34,854 nucleotides of DNA from Streptomyces sp. UNOC14_S4 (GCF_020740835.1 NZ_JAINFC010000015.1:1-34854); one strand, 5' to 3'. Shown: positions 7,657 to 16,230, counted from the stretch's first letter. The notes: generated from the letters alone by a model not told the origin. Program-made: numbers and translations.

Positions 7657-8634
7657 TCAGCGCGGCAGGAGCTGGCCCCGGCGCGAGAGCAGGAAGCGTT
7701 TGAACGCCGCCACCGGCGCCGTGTCGGGGTGGCCCTCCAGCCACGCCACGCCGATCTCGCGTACCGCCCGCGGCGCCGTGACCGTCAGCTCGACCACGCC
7801 CGGCCGCGGCACGGCCGGCGGCGGCAGGAGCCCCACGCCCAGCCCCGCCGCGACAAGCCCCCGCAGCGTCTCCGGGTCCTCGCCCTCGAAGGCGATCTTC
7901 GGGGTGAACCCCGCCTCCGCGCACAGCGTGTCGGTGATGCGCCGCAGCCCGTACCCCGGTTCGAGGGTCACGAAGAGCTCGGACGCGGCCTCGGCGAGCC
8001 GTACCCGTTTGCGCGTGGCGAGCCGGTGGTCGTCGGGCACGACGAGCCGGAGCTTCTGTTCGTCGAGGCGGCGGCCGACGAGGTCGGGCGCGTCCGGCAC
8101 CGGCGAGGTCAGGCACAGGTCGAGGTCGCCGGAGCGCAGGCGCTCCAGCATGGCCTCGCCGTAGTTCTGGACGAGCTGGAAGCGGACGCGCGGCTGGTCG
8201 GCGCGGAAGGCGCGGATCAGCTCGGGCACGGTCTCGGAGCCGAGGGTGTGCAGGAAGCCGAAGGCCACCTTGCCGCCGCTGGGGTCGGCGTCGGCCCGTA
8301 CGGACTCGGCGGCGCGGTCGACCTCGGCGAGGGCCCGTTCGACGGAGGCGAGGAAGGCGCGGCCCCCGGCGGTGAGGGAGAGCGTGCGGCCGTGGCGGGC
8401 GAAGAGCGCGACGCCCAGGTCCGCCTCCAGGCGCGCCATGGAGCGGCTGAGCGTGGACTGCGGCATCGCCAACCGGTGGGCCGCGCGGGTGACGTGCTCG
8501 TGCCGGGCGACGGCCACGAACTGCGCGAGACGCGGGGTGAGGGTGGCCGCCCAGGAGTCCGCCTCGATGTCGAGGACCTCGGGCTTGGCGGGCTTGGCCT
8601 TGGGCTTTGCGGCCGTTATCGGGGCGCTCGTCAT
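7657..8634 (-). CDS. LysR-family transcriptional regulator
   Basis: About 325 aa from the ATG at 8634. The N-terminal winged helix-turn-helix is TPRLAQFVAVARHEHVTRAAHRLAMPQSTLSRSMARLE (split by eye, residues about 33-70), a classic LysR signature. The C-terminal effector-binding domain (about 120-310) has the two-lobe pattern GKVAFGFLHTLGSETVPELI and AGLGVGLLPPPAV. The open frame extends upstream to 8814, but that would overlap the divergent MFS gene and the candidate operator. GTG at 8673 is an alternative; no start has a good ribosome-binding site. It probably regulates the divergent MFS transporter, as is usual for LysR pairs. The N-terminal extension is low-complexity (Ala/Pro/Lys) and partly encoded by a 15-bp tandem repeat. 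Confidence 0.88.
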   Translation of the reverse strand: MTSAPITAAKPKAKPAKPEVLDIEADSWAATLTPRLAQFVAVARHEHVTRAAHRLAMPQSTLSRSMARLEADLGVALFARHGRTLSLTAGGRAFLASVERALAEVDRAAESVRADADPSGGKVAFGFLHTLGSETVPELIRAFRADQPRVRFQLVQNYGEAMLERLRSGDLDLCLTSPVPDAPDLVGRRLDEQKLRLVVPDDHRLATRKRVRLAEAASELFVTLEPGYGLRRITDTLCAEAGFTPKIAFEGEDPETLRGLVAAGLGVGLLPPPAVPRPGVVELTVTAPRAVREIGVAWLEGHPDTAPVAAFKRFLLSRRGQLLPR

Positions 8635-8659
8635 CGGGGCGGTCGTTATCGGGCTGTCA
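8615..8659. repeat. Three 15-bp tandem units at the LysR N-terminus
   Basis: GTTATCGGGGCGCTC, GTCATCGGGGCGGTC and GTTATCGGGCTGTCA follow each other directly at 8615-8629, 8630-8644 and 8645-8659. They encode the ITTAPMTSAPITAA stretch on the minus strand and span the proposed start codon. Probably replication slippage. Confidence 0.7.
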
Positions 8660-8730
8660 AAATTCCGCGTCACGCTTTCGTTGCCGATCGGTGACAGAGG
8701 AGGCCCTGACCTGCGTTCATGCTCCACAGG

Positions 8731-8745
8731 ATCGATTATCGCGAT
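8731..8745. promoter_or_regulatory. Candidate LysR operator (ATCG-N7-CGAT)
   Basis: ATCGATTATCGCGAT contains the T-N11-A pattern inside an inverted repeat, as typical for LysR-type binding sites. It lies 45 bp upstream of the MFS start and about 97 bp upstream of the LysR start at 8634. Function inferred from position and pattern. Confidence 0.45.
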
Positions 8746-8789
8746 TTTGTGCATTGGACGCATGAGCGGGACGTGCCTACGGTCGAGAC

Positions 8790-10097
8790 ATGCCTCCCGC
8801 AGATACCGGGGCATCCGTCGCCGTCGTGCGTTCGGGTGCCTCTCCCCTGTCGTCCCCTGCCTTTTCCTCCTCCGACGATGACGATCAGAAGCTGGTGCCC
8901 GGCGGGCCCGGCTACCGCAGGACGAGCCTCGCGCTCTTCGCCGCGGGTGTCGCCACCTTCGCCCTTCTCTACTCGACGCAGGCGCTCCTGCCCGCGATCT
9001 CCGACGACCTCGGGGTGACGCCGGATCAGGCGAGCTGGTCCGTCTCCGCCGCGACCGGCGGACTCGCCGTCGCCGTCGTCCCGTTGAGCGCCCTGTCGGA
9101 GCGCTACGGGCGGCGCACCATGATGACGGCCTCCCTCTGTGTGGCCGCGGTGCTGTCCCTGCTGGTGCCGTTCGCCCCGAGTCTGGGCTGGCTGGTGGGG
9201 CTGCGCGCCGTGCAGGGTGCCGCGCTGGCGGGGCTGCCCGCCTCGGCGATGGCGTACCTCGCGGAGGAGGTGAGCGCCAGGGCGCTGATCGGCGCGATCG
9301 GTCTGTTCGTGGCGGGCAACAGCCTGGGCGGCATGTCCGGCCGCATCGTCGCGGGCTGGGCGGCGCAGGCCTGGGGCTGGCGGGCCGGTCTCGCCGCGGT
9401 GGGTGTCATGGCGGTGGTCTGCACGGTGGTGTTCCGGCTGCTGATCCCCAAGGCGCGGCACTTCACGCCGGCCGCCGTGTCGCCGCGGGCCCTGGCCCGT
9501 ACGGTCGGCGGGCACCTGTCCGATCCGCTGCTGCGGCGGCTGTACGCGATCGGCGCGCTCTTCATGACCGTCTTCGGCGCGGTCTACACGGTGATCGGAT
9601 ACCGGCTGGCGGAGGCCCCGTTCTCGCTGCCGCAGGGCGTCGTGGGCTCGATCTTCCTGGTCTACCTGGTCGGTACGGTCTCGTCGGCCGCGGCCGGGAA
9701 GCTGGTCGGCAGGCTGGGGCGGCGCGGGGCGCTGTACCTGGCGATGGGCACGACGACGCTGGGCCTGCTGCTGTCGCTGTCGGACTCGCTGGGCGCGGTG
9801 CTGGCGGGGCTGGTGCTGATCACGGCGGGCTTCTTCGCGGGCCACGCGGTGGCGTCCTCCTCGGTCAGCCGCACCGCGAAGACGGGCCGCGCCCAGGCGT
9901 CCGCGCTCTACCAGACGGCGTACTACCTGGGCAGTTCGCTGGGCGGCACGCTGGGCGCGCTGGCCTTCCGCAGCGCGGGCTGGGACGGCACGGTGGTGCT
10001 GGGCCTGGCCGCGATGGTGGCGGCGGGCTCGATCACCCTCTACGCGACCCGCCAGGCCCTGGTGGCCCGGCGCGCGGCCACCGCCCGCCGCGCCTGA
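8790..10097 (+). CDS. MFS transporter (YnfM-like drug efflux type)
   Basis: Protein of 435 aa with 12 predicted transmembrane helices after a polar N-terminus of about 43 residues rich in Ser and Asp (SSSDDDD). Motif A of the major facilitator superfamily is recognisable between TM2 and TM3 (LSALSERYGRRTMM), with an equivalent in the second half (GKLVGRLGRRGALY). The TM1 region (LFAAGVATFALLYSTQALLPAISDDLG, read in two parts) is characteristic of the YnfM/CynX-type subgroup. Substrate cannot be read from sequence; drug or small-metabolite export is likely. Divergent from the LysR gene and probably controlled by it. Ends before a strong bidirectional terminator. Confidence 0.9.
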   Translation: MPPADTGASVAVVRSGASPLSSPAFSSSDDDDQKLVPGGPGYRRTSLALFAAGVATFALLYSTQALLPAISDDLGVTPDQASWSVSAATGGLAVAVVPLSALSERYGRRTMMTASLCVAAVLSLLVPFAPSLGWLVGLRAVQGAALAGLPASAMAYLAEEVSARALIGAIGLFVAGNSLGGMSGRIVAGWAAQAWGWRAGLAAVGVMAVVCTVVFRLLIPKARHFTPAAVSPRALARTVGGHLSDPLLRRLYAIGALFMTVFGAVYTVIGYRLAEAPFSLPQGVVGSIFLVYLVGTVSSAAAGKLVGRLGRRGALYLAMGTTTLGLLLSLSDSLGAVLAGLVLITAGFFAGHAVASSSVSRTAKTGRAQASALYQTAYYLGSSLGGTLGALAFRSAGWDGTVVLGLAAMVAAGSITLYATRQALVARRAATARRA

Positions 10098-10124
10098 CCC
10101 GTACCCCGGGCACCGTACAAAGCC

Positions 10125-10169
10125 CGAAGGGGCCGTCCCACCACCTGTCCTGGTGGGACGGCCCCTTCG
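10125..10169. terminator. Strong bidirectional terminator between MFS and deoA
   Basis: Perfect 19-bp stem: 10125-10143 (CGAAGGGGCCGTCCCACCA) and 10151-10169, with a 7-nt loop. It lies between convergent genes. Confidence 0.88.
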
Positions 10170-10241
10170 TCGTACCCCTCGCGTACGGCTGCGGCGTCCG
10201 CGAGGGTCGGTCGTGACGCGTGAGTAGACGCGTCAGACGCG

Positions 10242-11519
10242 TCAGGCGATGCGGTCGAGCACGATCGGCTTCGGCGTGAAGCCGGTGCCCTCCGGGGAGA
10301 TCTCGACGCCGCCGTCCAGCGCGGCCAAGGCGTAGTCGAACTTCTCCGGGGTGTCGGTGTGCAGGGTCAGCAGGGGCTGGCCCGCGGTCACCTTGTCGCC
10401 CGGCTTGGCGTGCATCTCGATGCCCGCGCCCGCCTGGACCGCGTCCTCCTTGCGGGCGCGGCCCGCGCCGAGGCGCCAGGCGGAGACGCCGACGGCGTAG
10501 GCGTCGAGGGCGGTGAGGACACCGCTCGCGGAGGCGGTGACGACGTGCTGCTCGCGGGCGACCGGCAGGGCCGCGTCCGGGTCGCCGCCCTGGGCCTGGA
10601 TCATGCGGCGCCAGTGGTCCATCGCGGAGCCGTCCTTGAGCGCCTTGGCCGGGTCGGCGTCCTTGATGCCGGCCGCGTCGAGCATCTCGCGCGCGAGGGC
10701 GACGGTCAGCTCGACGACGTCGGCGGGGCCGCCGCCGGCGAGGACCTCGACGGACTCGCGGACCTCCAGGGCGTTGCCCGCGGTGAGGCCGAGCGGGGTG
10801 GACATGTCCGTCAGGAGGGCCACGGTCTTCACGCCGTGGTCCGTGCCGAGGCCGACCATGGTGGAGGCGAGCTCGCGGGCGTCGTCGATGTTCTTCATGA
10901 ACGCGCCGGAGCCGACCTTGACGTCGAGGACGAGCGAGCCCGTGCCCTCGGCGATCTTCTTGGACATGATGGAGGAGGCGATCAGCGGGATCGCCTCGAC
11001 CGTGCCGGTGACGTCGCGCAGCGCGTAGAGCTTCTTGTCGGCCGGGGCGAGGCCGTCGCCCGCGGCGCAGATGACGGAGCCGACGTTGCGCAGGACGTCC
11101 ATCATCTCGTCGTTGGAGAGCAGGGCGCGCCAGCCGGGGATGGACTCCAGCTTGTCGAGGGTGCCGCCGGTGTGGCCGAGGCCGCGGCCGGAGAGCTGCG
11201 GGACGGCCGCGCCGCACGCGGCGACGAGGGGGGCCAGCGGCAGGGTGATCTTGTCGCCGACGCCGCCGGTGGAGTGCTTGTCCGAGGTGGGCATCGGGAG
11301 CGAGGAGAAGTCCATCCGCTCGCCGGACTTGATCATCGCGGCGGTCCAGCGGGCGATCTCGGCCCGGTCCATGCCGTTGAGCAGGATGGCCATGGCGAGC
11401 GAGGACATCTGCTCGTCGGCGACCTCGCCGCGGGTGTACGCGTCGATGATCCAGTCGATCTGCTCGTCGGTGAGACGACCGCGGTCGCGCTTGGTGCGGA
11501 TTACGGAAATGGCGTCCAT
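10242..11519 (-). CDS. deoA: Thymidine phosphorylase
   Basis: Protein of 425 aa from the ATG at 11519, supported by AAGGAAA about 8 nt upstream. The frame continues 25 codons further but those residues do not match the family. It catalyses phosphorolysis of thymidine to thymine and deoxyribose-1-phosphate (EC 2.4.2.4). Motifs: SDKHSTGGVGDK (phosphate loop), SGRGLGHTGGTLDKLE (family signature) and SKKIAEGTGSLVLDVKVGSG in two parts with Lys residues that bind phosphate. The C-terminal domain ends in TGFTPKPIVLDRIA. It lies downstream of cdd with a 111-bp gap that holds a strong hairpin, so it is probably part of the same salvage operon with attenuated expression. Confidence 0.96.
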   Translation of the reverse strand: MDAISVIRTKRDRGRLTDEQIDWIIDAYTRGEVADEQMSSLAMAILLNGMDRAEIARWTAAMIKSGERMDFSSLPMPTSDKHSTGGVGDKITLPLAPLVAACGAAVPQLSGRGLGHTGGTLDKLESIPGWRALLSNDEMMDVLRNVGSVICAAGDGLAPADKKLYALRDVTGTVEAIPLIASSIMSKKIAEGTGSLVLDVKVGSGAFMKNIDDARELASTMVGLGTDHGVKTVALLTDMSTPLGLTAGNALEVRESVEVLAGGGPADVVELTVALAREMLDAAGIKDADPAKALKDGSAMDHWRRMIQAQGGDPDAALPVAREQHVVTASASGVLTALDAYAVGVSAWRLGAGRARKEDAVQAGAGIEMHAKPGDKVTAGQPLLTLHTDTPEKFDYALAALDGGVEISPEGTGFTPKPIVLDRIA

Positions 11520-11581
11520 CAGCAGATTTTCCTTAAGTTCGTGCGTCCTCAGGCTTCCCGGACGCGATGCCGGAAAGTGAC

Positions 11582-11615
11582 CCGCACCGCGCATGAGCAG
11601 TCATACGCGGTGCGG
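11582..11615. terminator. Intercistronic hairpin between cdd and deoA
   Basis: CCGCACCGCG (11582-11591) pairs with CGCGGTGCGG (11606-11615). After one C/A mismatch the stem continues ATGA/TCAT to a GCAG loop. No T-run follows in the deoA direction, so it may be an attenuator or RNA-stability element and not a full stop. Confidence 0.6.
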
Positions 11616-11630
11616 CGCTTAAGGACATCC

Positions 11631-12050
11631 TCAGCGATTCAGGTCGGCAGGGCCAAACGCATCGGGCAGCAGGTCGGACAGCGGGCGGATGCCGGTGGTG
11701 GTGTCCACCGCCAGTTCCGGGCCGCCGTGCTCCCACAGCAGCTGGCGGCAGCGGCCGCAGGGCATCAGCACATTGCCCTTGCGGTCGCAACAGGTGAAGG
11801 CCACCAGTCGGCCGCCGCCGGAGGAGAACAGCTCGGAGATCAGCCCGCACTCGGCGCACAGGGCGACGCCGTACGCGGCGTTCTCCACGTTGCAGCCGGT
11901 GACGGTGCGGCCGTCGTCCACGAGGGCCGCGGCACCGACGGGGAAGTCGGAGTACGGGGCGTAGGCCCGGGACATCGCGTCCCGGGCCCGCGTCCGCAGG
12001 TACTCCCAGTCGATGGAGGGGTCGACGGAGGGGTCGACGGGAGTGCTCAC
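11631..12050 (-). CDS. cdd: Cytidine deaminase
   Basis: Protein of 139 aa, the usual length of the tetrameric class. It deaminates cytidine and deoxycytidine to uridine and deoxyuridine (EC 3.5.4.5). Zinc-site motifs are present: catalytic Glu and ligand Cys in ALCAECG and the paired cysteines in MPCGRCRQ; the substrate-binding CNVENAAYG is also present. The GTG start at 12050 overlaps the stop of the upstream permease as GTGA, with AAGGGGCAGGG just before it, so translation is coupled. The first residues carry a small repeat (VDPSVDPS). Its position at the end of the ABC operon links uptake and salvage of pyrimidine nucleosides. Confidence 0.96.
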   Translation of the reverse strand: MSTPVDPSVDPSIDWEYLRTRARDAMSRAYAPYSDFPVGAAALVDDGRTVTGCNVENAAYGVALCAECGLISELFSSGGGRLVAFTCCDRKGNVLMPCGRCRQLLWEHGGPELAVDTTTGIRPLSDLLPDAFGPADLNR

Positions 12051-13333
12051 TTGCCCTGCCCCTTCCGGTAGGGCTTGCCGTTCGCCTTCGGCATGCGCAG
12101 GCGCTGTGCGGAGAAGGACAGCACGAGCAGCGTCGCGACGTACGGGGTGGCGTCGACGAACTCGCCCGGCACCGTCTTGGTGAGCACGTACCAGAGGACC
12201 AGCGCGGCGGCGAGGGCGCCGGAGACGATCGCGACCCGGGGCTTGCCCATCTTGAAGCGCCAGGCGGCGAGGCCGACCAGCAGCACGGCGAGGAGCAGCA
12301 GCAGCGCGTGGACGGTCGAGCCGCCGGAGCGCAGCTGGAGGCTGTCCATGAAGCCGAACAGGCCCGCGCTCATCGCGACGCCGCCCGGCCGCCAGTTGCC
12401 GGAGATCATGGTCGCGAGACCGATGTAGCCGCGGCCGCCGGTCTGGCCGTCGGAGTACATGTGCGTGCCGATGGCGAGGAACGCGCCGCCGAGGCCCGCG
12501 AGGGCGCCGGAGACGATCACGGCCACGTACTTGTACGTGTAGACGTTGACGCCGAGGGACTCGGCGGCGACCGGGCTCTCGCCGCAGGAGCGCAGGCGCA
12601 GGCCGAAGCCCGAGCGCCACAGCACGAAGAAGGTGCCGACGAAGAGCAGCACGGCGACGATCGTCAGCCAGGACACGTCGGTGACCAGGCCGTCGGCGAT
12701 GCCCGCGAGGTCCGAGACGAGGAACCAGTGGTGCTTCTCGACGCTGTTCAGCCAGTCGGACAGGCCCGGGATGGAGAAGTCGGGCATGTTCGCCATGACG
12801 GGCGACTGCTTGTCGTTGCCGCCCGCCCGCTGGGCGGCGCTGCCCTCCGCGCCGAAGGTCATCTTGGCGAGGTACTGCGTGACGCCGAGCGCCAGGATGT
12901 TGATGGCGACACCGGAGATGATGTGGTCGGCGCCGAAGGTGACGGTCGCGACGGCGTGCACGAGGCCGCCGAGCGCGCCGCCGAGGACACCGGCGAGGGC
13001 CGCGATCCAGGGGCCGTGCTGCCAGCCCATCCAGCCGGCGCAGAAGGTGCCGAGCATCATCATGCCTTCGAGGCCGATGTTGACGACGCCCGCGCGCTCG
13101 GCCCACAGGCCGCCGAGACCGGCGAGGCCGATCGGCACGGCCGCGGCGAGCGCGCCGCCGAACTGGCCGGAGGAGGTCAGGTCGTTGGCGCCGGTGACGG
13201 CGCGCAGCGCGGAGATCAGCAGGAGTGCCGCCGCGATGCCCAGCAGGACGACGGGGGTGGTGACCCTCCGGCCGCCGGACTTGTTGTTGCCGCTCAGCGC
13301 GTTGCTGACAGCGGCGGTGAAGGTCGTGCTCAC
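12047..13333 (-). CDS. Nucleoside ABC transporter permease 2
   Basis: Protein of 428 aa of the branched/BMP-type permease family (YufQ/NupQ-like). It has about 9-10 hydrophobic segments and the cytoplasmic signature around RSCGESPVAAESLGVNVYTYK and SGALAGLGGAFLAIG that contacts the ATPase. GLWAERAGVVNIGLEGMMMLG near residue 80 is typical for this family. The GTG at 13333 overlaps the stop of permease 1 (GTGA). A long loop at about 160-205 is longer than in many homologues, but this is not clearly abnormal. It forms a heterodimeric channel with the upstream permease. Known homologues import purine and pyrimidine nucleosides; the exact substrate is inferred from the neighbours cdd and deoA. Confidence 0.92.
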   Translation of the reverse strand: MSTTFTAAVSNALSGNNKSGGRRVTTPVVLLGIAAALLLISALRAVTGANDLTSSGQFGGALAAAVPIGLAGLGGLWAERAGVVNIGLEGMMMLGTFCAGWMGWQHGPWIAALAGVLGGALGGLVHAVATVTFGADHIISGVAINILALGVTQYLAKMTFGAEGSAAQRAGGNDKQSPVMANMPDFSIPGLSDWLNSVEKHHWFLVSDLAGIADGLVTDVSWLTIVAVLLFVGTFFVLWRSGFGLRLRSCGESPVAAESLGVNVYTYKYVAVIVSGALAGLGGAFLAIGTHMYSDGQTGGRGYIGLATMISGNWRPGGVAMSAGLFGFMDSLQLRSGGSTVHALLLLLAVLLVGLAAWRFKMGKPRVAIVSGALAAALVLWYVLTKTVPGEFVDATPYVATLLVLSFSAQRLRMPKANGKPYRKGQGK

Positions 13334-14445
13334 GCGGACACCTCCGCCTTGTCGCTCTTGCGGGCCTGGGCGGCGAGCTCCTCGCCGACCTTCCGCTGCT
13401 GGGTCTTGAGGCCGTAGCGGCGCACGACCTCGTAGGCGATGACGACGCAGAGCACGATGATGCCCTGGACCACGCCGACGATCTCCTGGGCGTATCCCTC
13501 GAACTCCAGCTGGGTGCTGGTGCGGTCCAGGAAGCCCCAGAGGAGGGCGCTGAGGGCCATGCCGATGGGGTGGTTGCGGCCGAGGAGCGCGATGGCGATA
13601 CCGGTGAAGCCGATACCGGCGGGGAAGTCGGTGCCGTAGTTGTACGAGACGCCGAGCAGGGTCGGCATGCCGACGAGGCCCGCGGTGGCGCCGGAGATCA
13701 CCATCGAGGTGATCACCATGCGCTTGACGTTGACGCCGCTGGCCTGGGCCGCGGACTCGGACAGGCCCACGGTGCGCAGGTCGAAACCGAAGCGCGTGCG
13801 GTTCAGGACGAACCAGTAGGCGACGCCCACGAGGGCCGCGACGACCACGAAGCCGTAGACCGGCTTGGGCTGGGTCGGGAACTCGAAGAAGTGGGCGGAG
13901 TCCGGCAGGGAGGGCGTGTGGATCATGTTGCCCTCCTTCTTGCCGAGCCGCCCGTCCTGGAGGAAGTAGCCGATGAGCGTGCCCGCGATGGCGTTGAGCA
14001 TGATCGTGCTGATCACCTCGTTGACGCCGCGGGTCACCTTCAGCAGACCGGCGATGCCCGCCCAGATCGCGCCGACGGCCATCGCCACGATGATGATCAC
14101 GGGGATCTGCACGATGCCCGGCATCGCCATGGCGCCGCCGACGACCGCGGCGAAGAACGCCGCGATGCGGTACTGGCCGTCCACACCGATGTTGAAGAGG
14201 TTCATCCGGAAGCCGATGGCGACGGCCACCGCGGACAGGTAGTACGGGACCGCCTTGTTGATGATCCAGACCTGGGAGTCGCTCTTCGACCCGTAGTCGG
14301 CCATCACCTGGTAGGCGTGGAAGGGGTCCTTGCCGGTCACCCCGATGATCACCGAAGTGATGGCCACGGCCGCCACGATGGCCAGCAGCGGTGCGGCGAG
14401 GCCCAGGACGAGTTTGTCCTTGTCGACCTTCTTCGTGATGCTCAC
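13330..14445 (-). CDS. Nucleoside ABC transporter permease 1
   Basis: Protein of 371 aa (YufP/NupP-like). The GTG start at 14445 overlaps the ATPase stop as GTGA. The long reading frame that extends upstream across the ATPase gene is a frame shadow. About 8-9 membrane segments. Family signatures are FRMNLFNIGVDGQYRIAAF near residue 80 and the coupling region LRTVGLSESAAQASGVNVKR at about 230-250. The C-terminus is charged and cytoplasmic (QQRKVGEELAAQARKSDKAE). Partner of permease 2 and of the tandem ATPase; the BMP lipoprotein encoded upstream supplies substrate. Confidence 0.92.
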   Translation of the reverse strand: MSITKKVDKDKLVLGLAAPLLAIVAAVAITSVIIGVTGKDPFHAYQVMADYGSKSDSQVWIINKAVPYYLSAVAVAIGFRMNLFNIGVDGQYRIAAFFAAVVGGAMAMPGIVQIPVIIIVAMAVGAIWAGIAGLLKVTRGVNEVISTIMLNAIAGTLIGYFLQDGRLGKKEGNMIHTPSLPDSAHFFEFPTQPKPVYGFVVVAALVGVAYWFVLNRTRFGFDLRTVGLSESAAQASGVNVKRMVITSMVISGATAGLVGMPTLLGVSYNYGTDFPAGIGFTGIAIALLGRNHPIGMALSALLWGFLDRTSTQLEFEGYAQEIVGVVQGIIVLCVVIAYEVVRRYGLKTQQRKVGEELAAQARKSDKAEVSA

Positions 14446-16142
14446 TTGCCGTCGCCCCCTTCCTCTTCCTCGCGTCCCTCGCGCGCGTCGTCCGCCGACG
14501 CGTCGTCGTCCTGCGTTGCTTCCTGTGCCGTTTCCGGCGCTGCTTCTGCGGCTTCTGCAGCTTCTGCTGCTGCTTCCGCGTCCGCCTCGTGTTCGAGGTG
14601 GCCGCTGGTGGCACCCGTCATGGCGGAGCCGAGCTCCTCCGGCGTGATGCTCGCGGGGTCGGCGTCGGCGACCAGGCGGCCGCGGAACATCACCCGCAGG
14701 GTGTCGGAGAGCCCGATGAGCTCGTCCAGGTCGGCGGAGATCAGCAGCACCGCCAGACCCTCGTGGCGCGCCTTGCGGATCTGGTCCCAGATCTGCGCCT
14801 GCGCGCCGACGTCCACGCCCCGGGTGGGGTGCGCGGCGATGAGCAGCTTGGGGTCGTGGCTCATCTCGCGGCCGACGATCAGCTTCTGCTGGTTGCCGCC
14901 GGACAGGGAGGCCGCGGTGACCTCGATGCCGGGGGTGCGCACGTCGTACTCGCGGACGATGCGCTCGGTGTCGGCGCGGGCGGCCTTGAGGTCGAGGAGC
15001 GCGCCCTTGCTGTTGGGCTTCTCGGTGACGTGGCCGAGGATGCGGTTCTCCCACAGCGGGGCTTCCAGCAGCAGGGCGTGGCGGTGGCGGTCCTCGGGGA
15101 TGTAGCCGATGCCGTCCTCGCGCCGCTTGCGCGTGGGCACGTGGCTGATGTCGGTGCCGTCGAGGGTCACGGTGCCCGCGTCGGGGTCGCGCATGCCCAT
15201 GATGGCCTCGACCAGCTCCGCCTGGCCGTTGCCCTCCACACCCGCGATGCCGAGGACCTCGCCCTTGTGGATGGTGAAGGAGATGCCGTCGAGCACGGCG
15301 CGCACGACGCCGTCGGGGTCGGTGGCCGACAGGTGCAGCCCGTCGACGGTGAGCATCGGCGTGTCGGTGACCGTGGACTCGCGGGTCTCGGGCGAGGGCA
15401 GTTCCTCGCCGACCATCAGCTCGGCCAGCTGCTTGGGCGTGGTCTCGCTGGGCACCGCGGTGCCGACGGTGGTGCCGCGGCGGATCACGGTGATGTCGTC
15501 GGCGACGGAGAGCACCTCGCCGAGCTTGTGCGAGATGAAGATGACCGTCAGGCCCTCCGCCTTGAGCTCGCGCAGGTTGTCGAAGAGCGCGTCGACCTCC
15601 TGCGGCACGAGGACGGCGGTCGGCTCGTCGAGGATCAGCGTGCGGGCGCCGCGGTAGAGGACCTTGAGGATCTCCACGCGCTGGCGGTCGGCGACACCGA
15701 GGTCCTCGACCAGGGCGTCCGGGCGGACGCCGAGCCCGTAGGCGTCGGAGATCTCCTTGATCTTCGCCTTGGCCCTGCCGCCGATGCCGTGCAGCTTCTC
15801 GGCGCCGAGGACGACGTTCTCCAGCACGGTGAGGTTGTCGGCGAGCATGAAGTGCTGGTGCACCATGCCGATGCCGCGGGCGATCGCGTCGGCCGGGGAG
15901 TGCAGGGAGACCTGCTCCCCGTCGAGGGTGATGGTGCCCTCGTCCGGCTTCTGCATGCCGTAGAGGATCTTCATCAGGGTCGACTTGCCCGCGCCGTTCT
16001 CGCCGCAGAGGGCGTGGACGGTGCCGCGGCGGACCGTCAGGTGGATGTCGTGGTTGGCGACGACTCCGGGGAACCGCTTGGTGATACCCGCGAGTTCCAC
16101 TGCCGGCGCAGGGGTACCGCTGGGTTCTGTGGACGCTTTGAT
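14442..16142 (-). CDS. Nucleoside ABC transporter ATP-binding protein (tandem ATPase)
   Basis: Tandem ABC ATPase of the YufO/RbsA type. From the nearest conventional start (GTG at 16100) it has 552 aa, but that codon has no ribosome-binding site. An in-frame AUC at 16142 is preceded at 8 nt by a perfect GAGGAG, giving 566 aa; I use this start. With it, Walker A of domain 1 (GENGAGKST) is at about 47-55, the degenerate signature LGVADRQRVEI at about 158, and Walker B LILDEPTAVL at about 169. In domain 2 the P-loop is GVEGNGQAEL (about 301) and the signature is SLSGGNQQK (about 413). Degenerate motifs in one half are usual for this family. The C-terminal 55 residues are Ala/Glu/Asp-rich and unlike the ABC fold. 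First gene of the ATPase-permease-permease-cdd operon. Confidence 0.9.
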   Translation of the reverse strand: MKASTEPSGTPAPAVELAGITKRFPGVVANHDIHLTVRRGTVHALCGENGAGKSTLMKILYGMQKPDEGTITLDGEQVSLHSPADAIARGIGMVHQHFMLADNLTVLENVVLGAEKLHGIGGRAKAKIKEISDAYGLGVRPDALVEDLGVADRQRVEILKVLYRGARTLILDEPTAVLVPQEVDALFDNLRELKAEGLTVIFISHKLGEVLSVADDITVIRRGTTVGTAVPSETTPKQLAELMVGEELPSPETRESTVTDTPMLTVDGLHLSATDPDGVVRAVLDGISFTIHKGEVLGIAGVEGNGQAELVEAIMGMRDPDAGTVTLDGTDISHVPTRKRREDGIGYIPEDRHRHALLLEAPLWENRILGHVTEKPNSKGALLDLKAARADTERIVREYDVRTPGIEVTAASLSGGNQQKLIVGREMSHDPKLLIAAHPTRGVDVGAQAQIWDQIRKARHEGLAVLLISADLDELIGLSDTLRVMFRGRLVADADPASITPEELGSAMTGATSGHLEHEADAEAAAEAAEAAEAAPETAQEATQDDDASADDAREGREEEEGGDGK

Positions 16143-16230
16143 GGCGCACTCTCCTCGGGGAAGGGAGCGGGAGGAACCGGGCCGGCCGTGCGGGGATCGG
16201 GCGGGCTCCGGAGGGAGGGCGGCGCCGACG

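Noticed and set aside
10359-12071. 570-codon plus-strand frame over deoA and cdd
   Set aside because: Antisense shadow of two certain genes; composition typical of GC-driven frames and no ribosome-binding site.
13330-16149. 939-codon minus-strand frame covering permease 1 and the ATPase region
   Set aside because: The upstream two thirds are an out-of-frame shadow of the ATPase gene; permease 1 starts at 14445.
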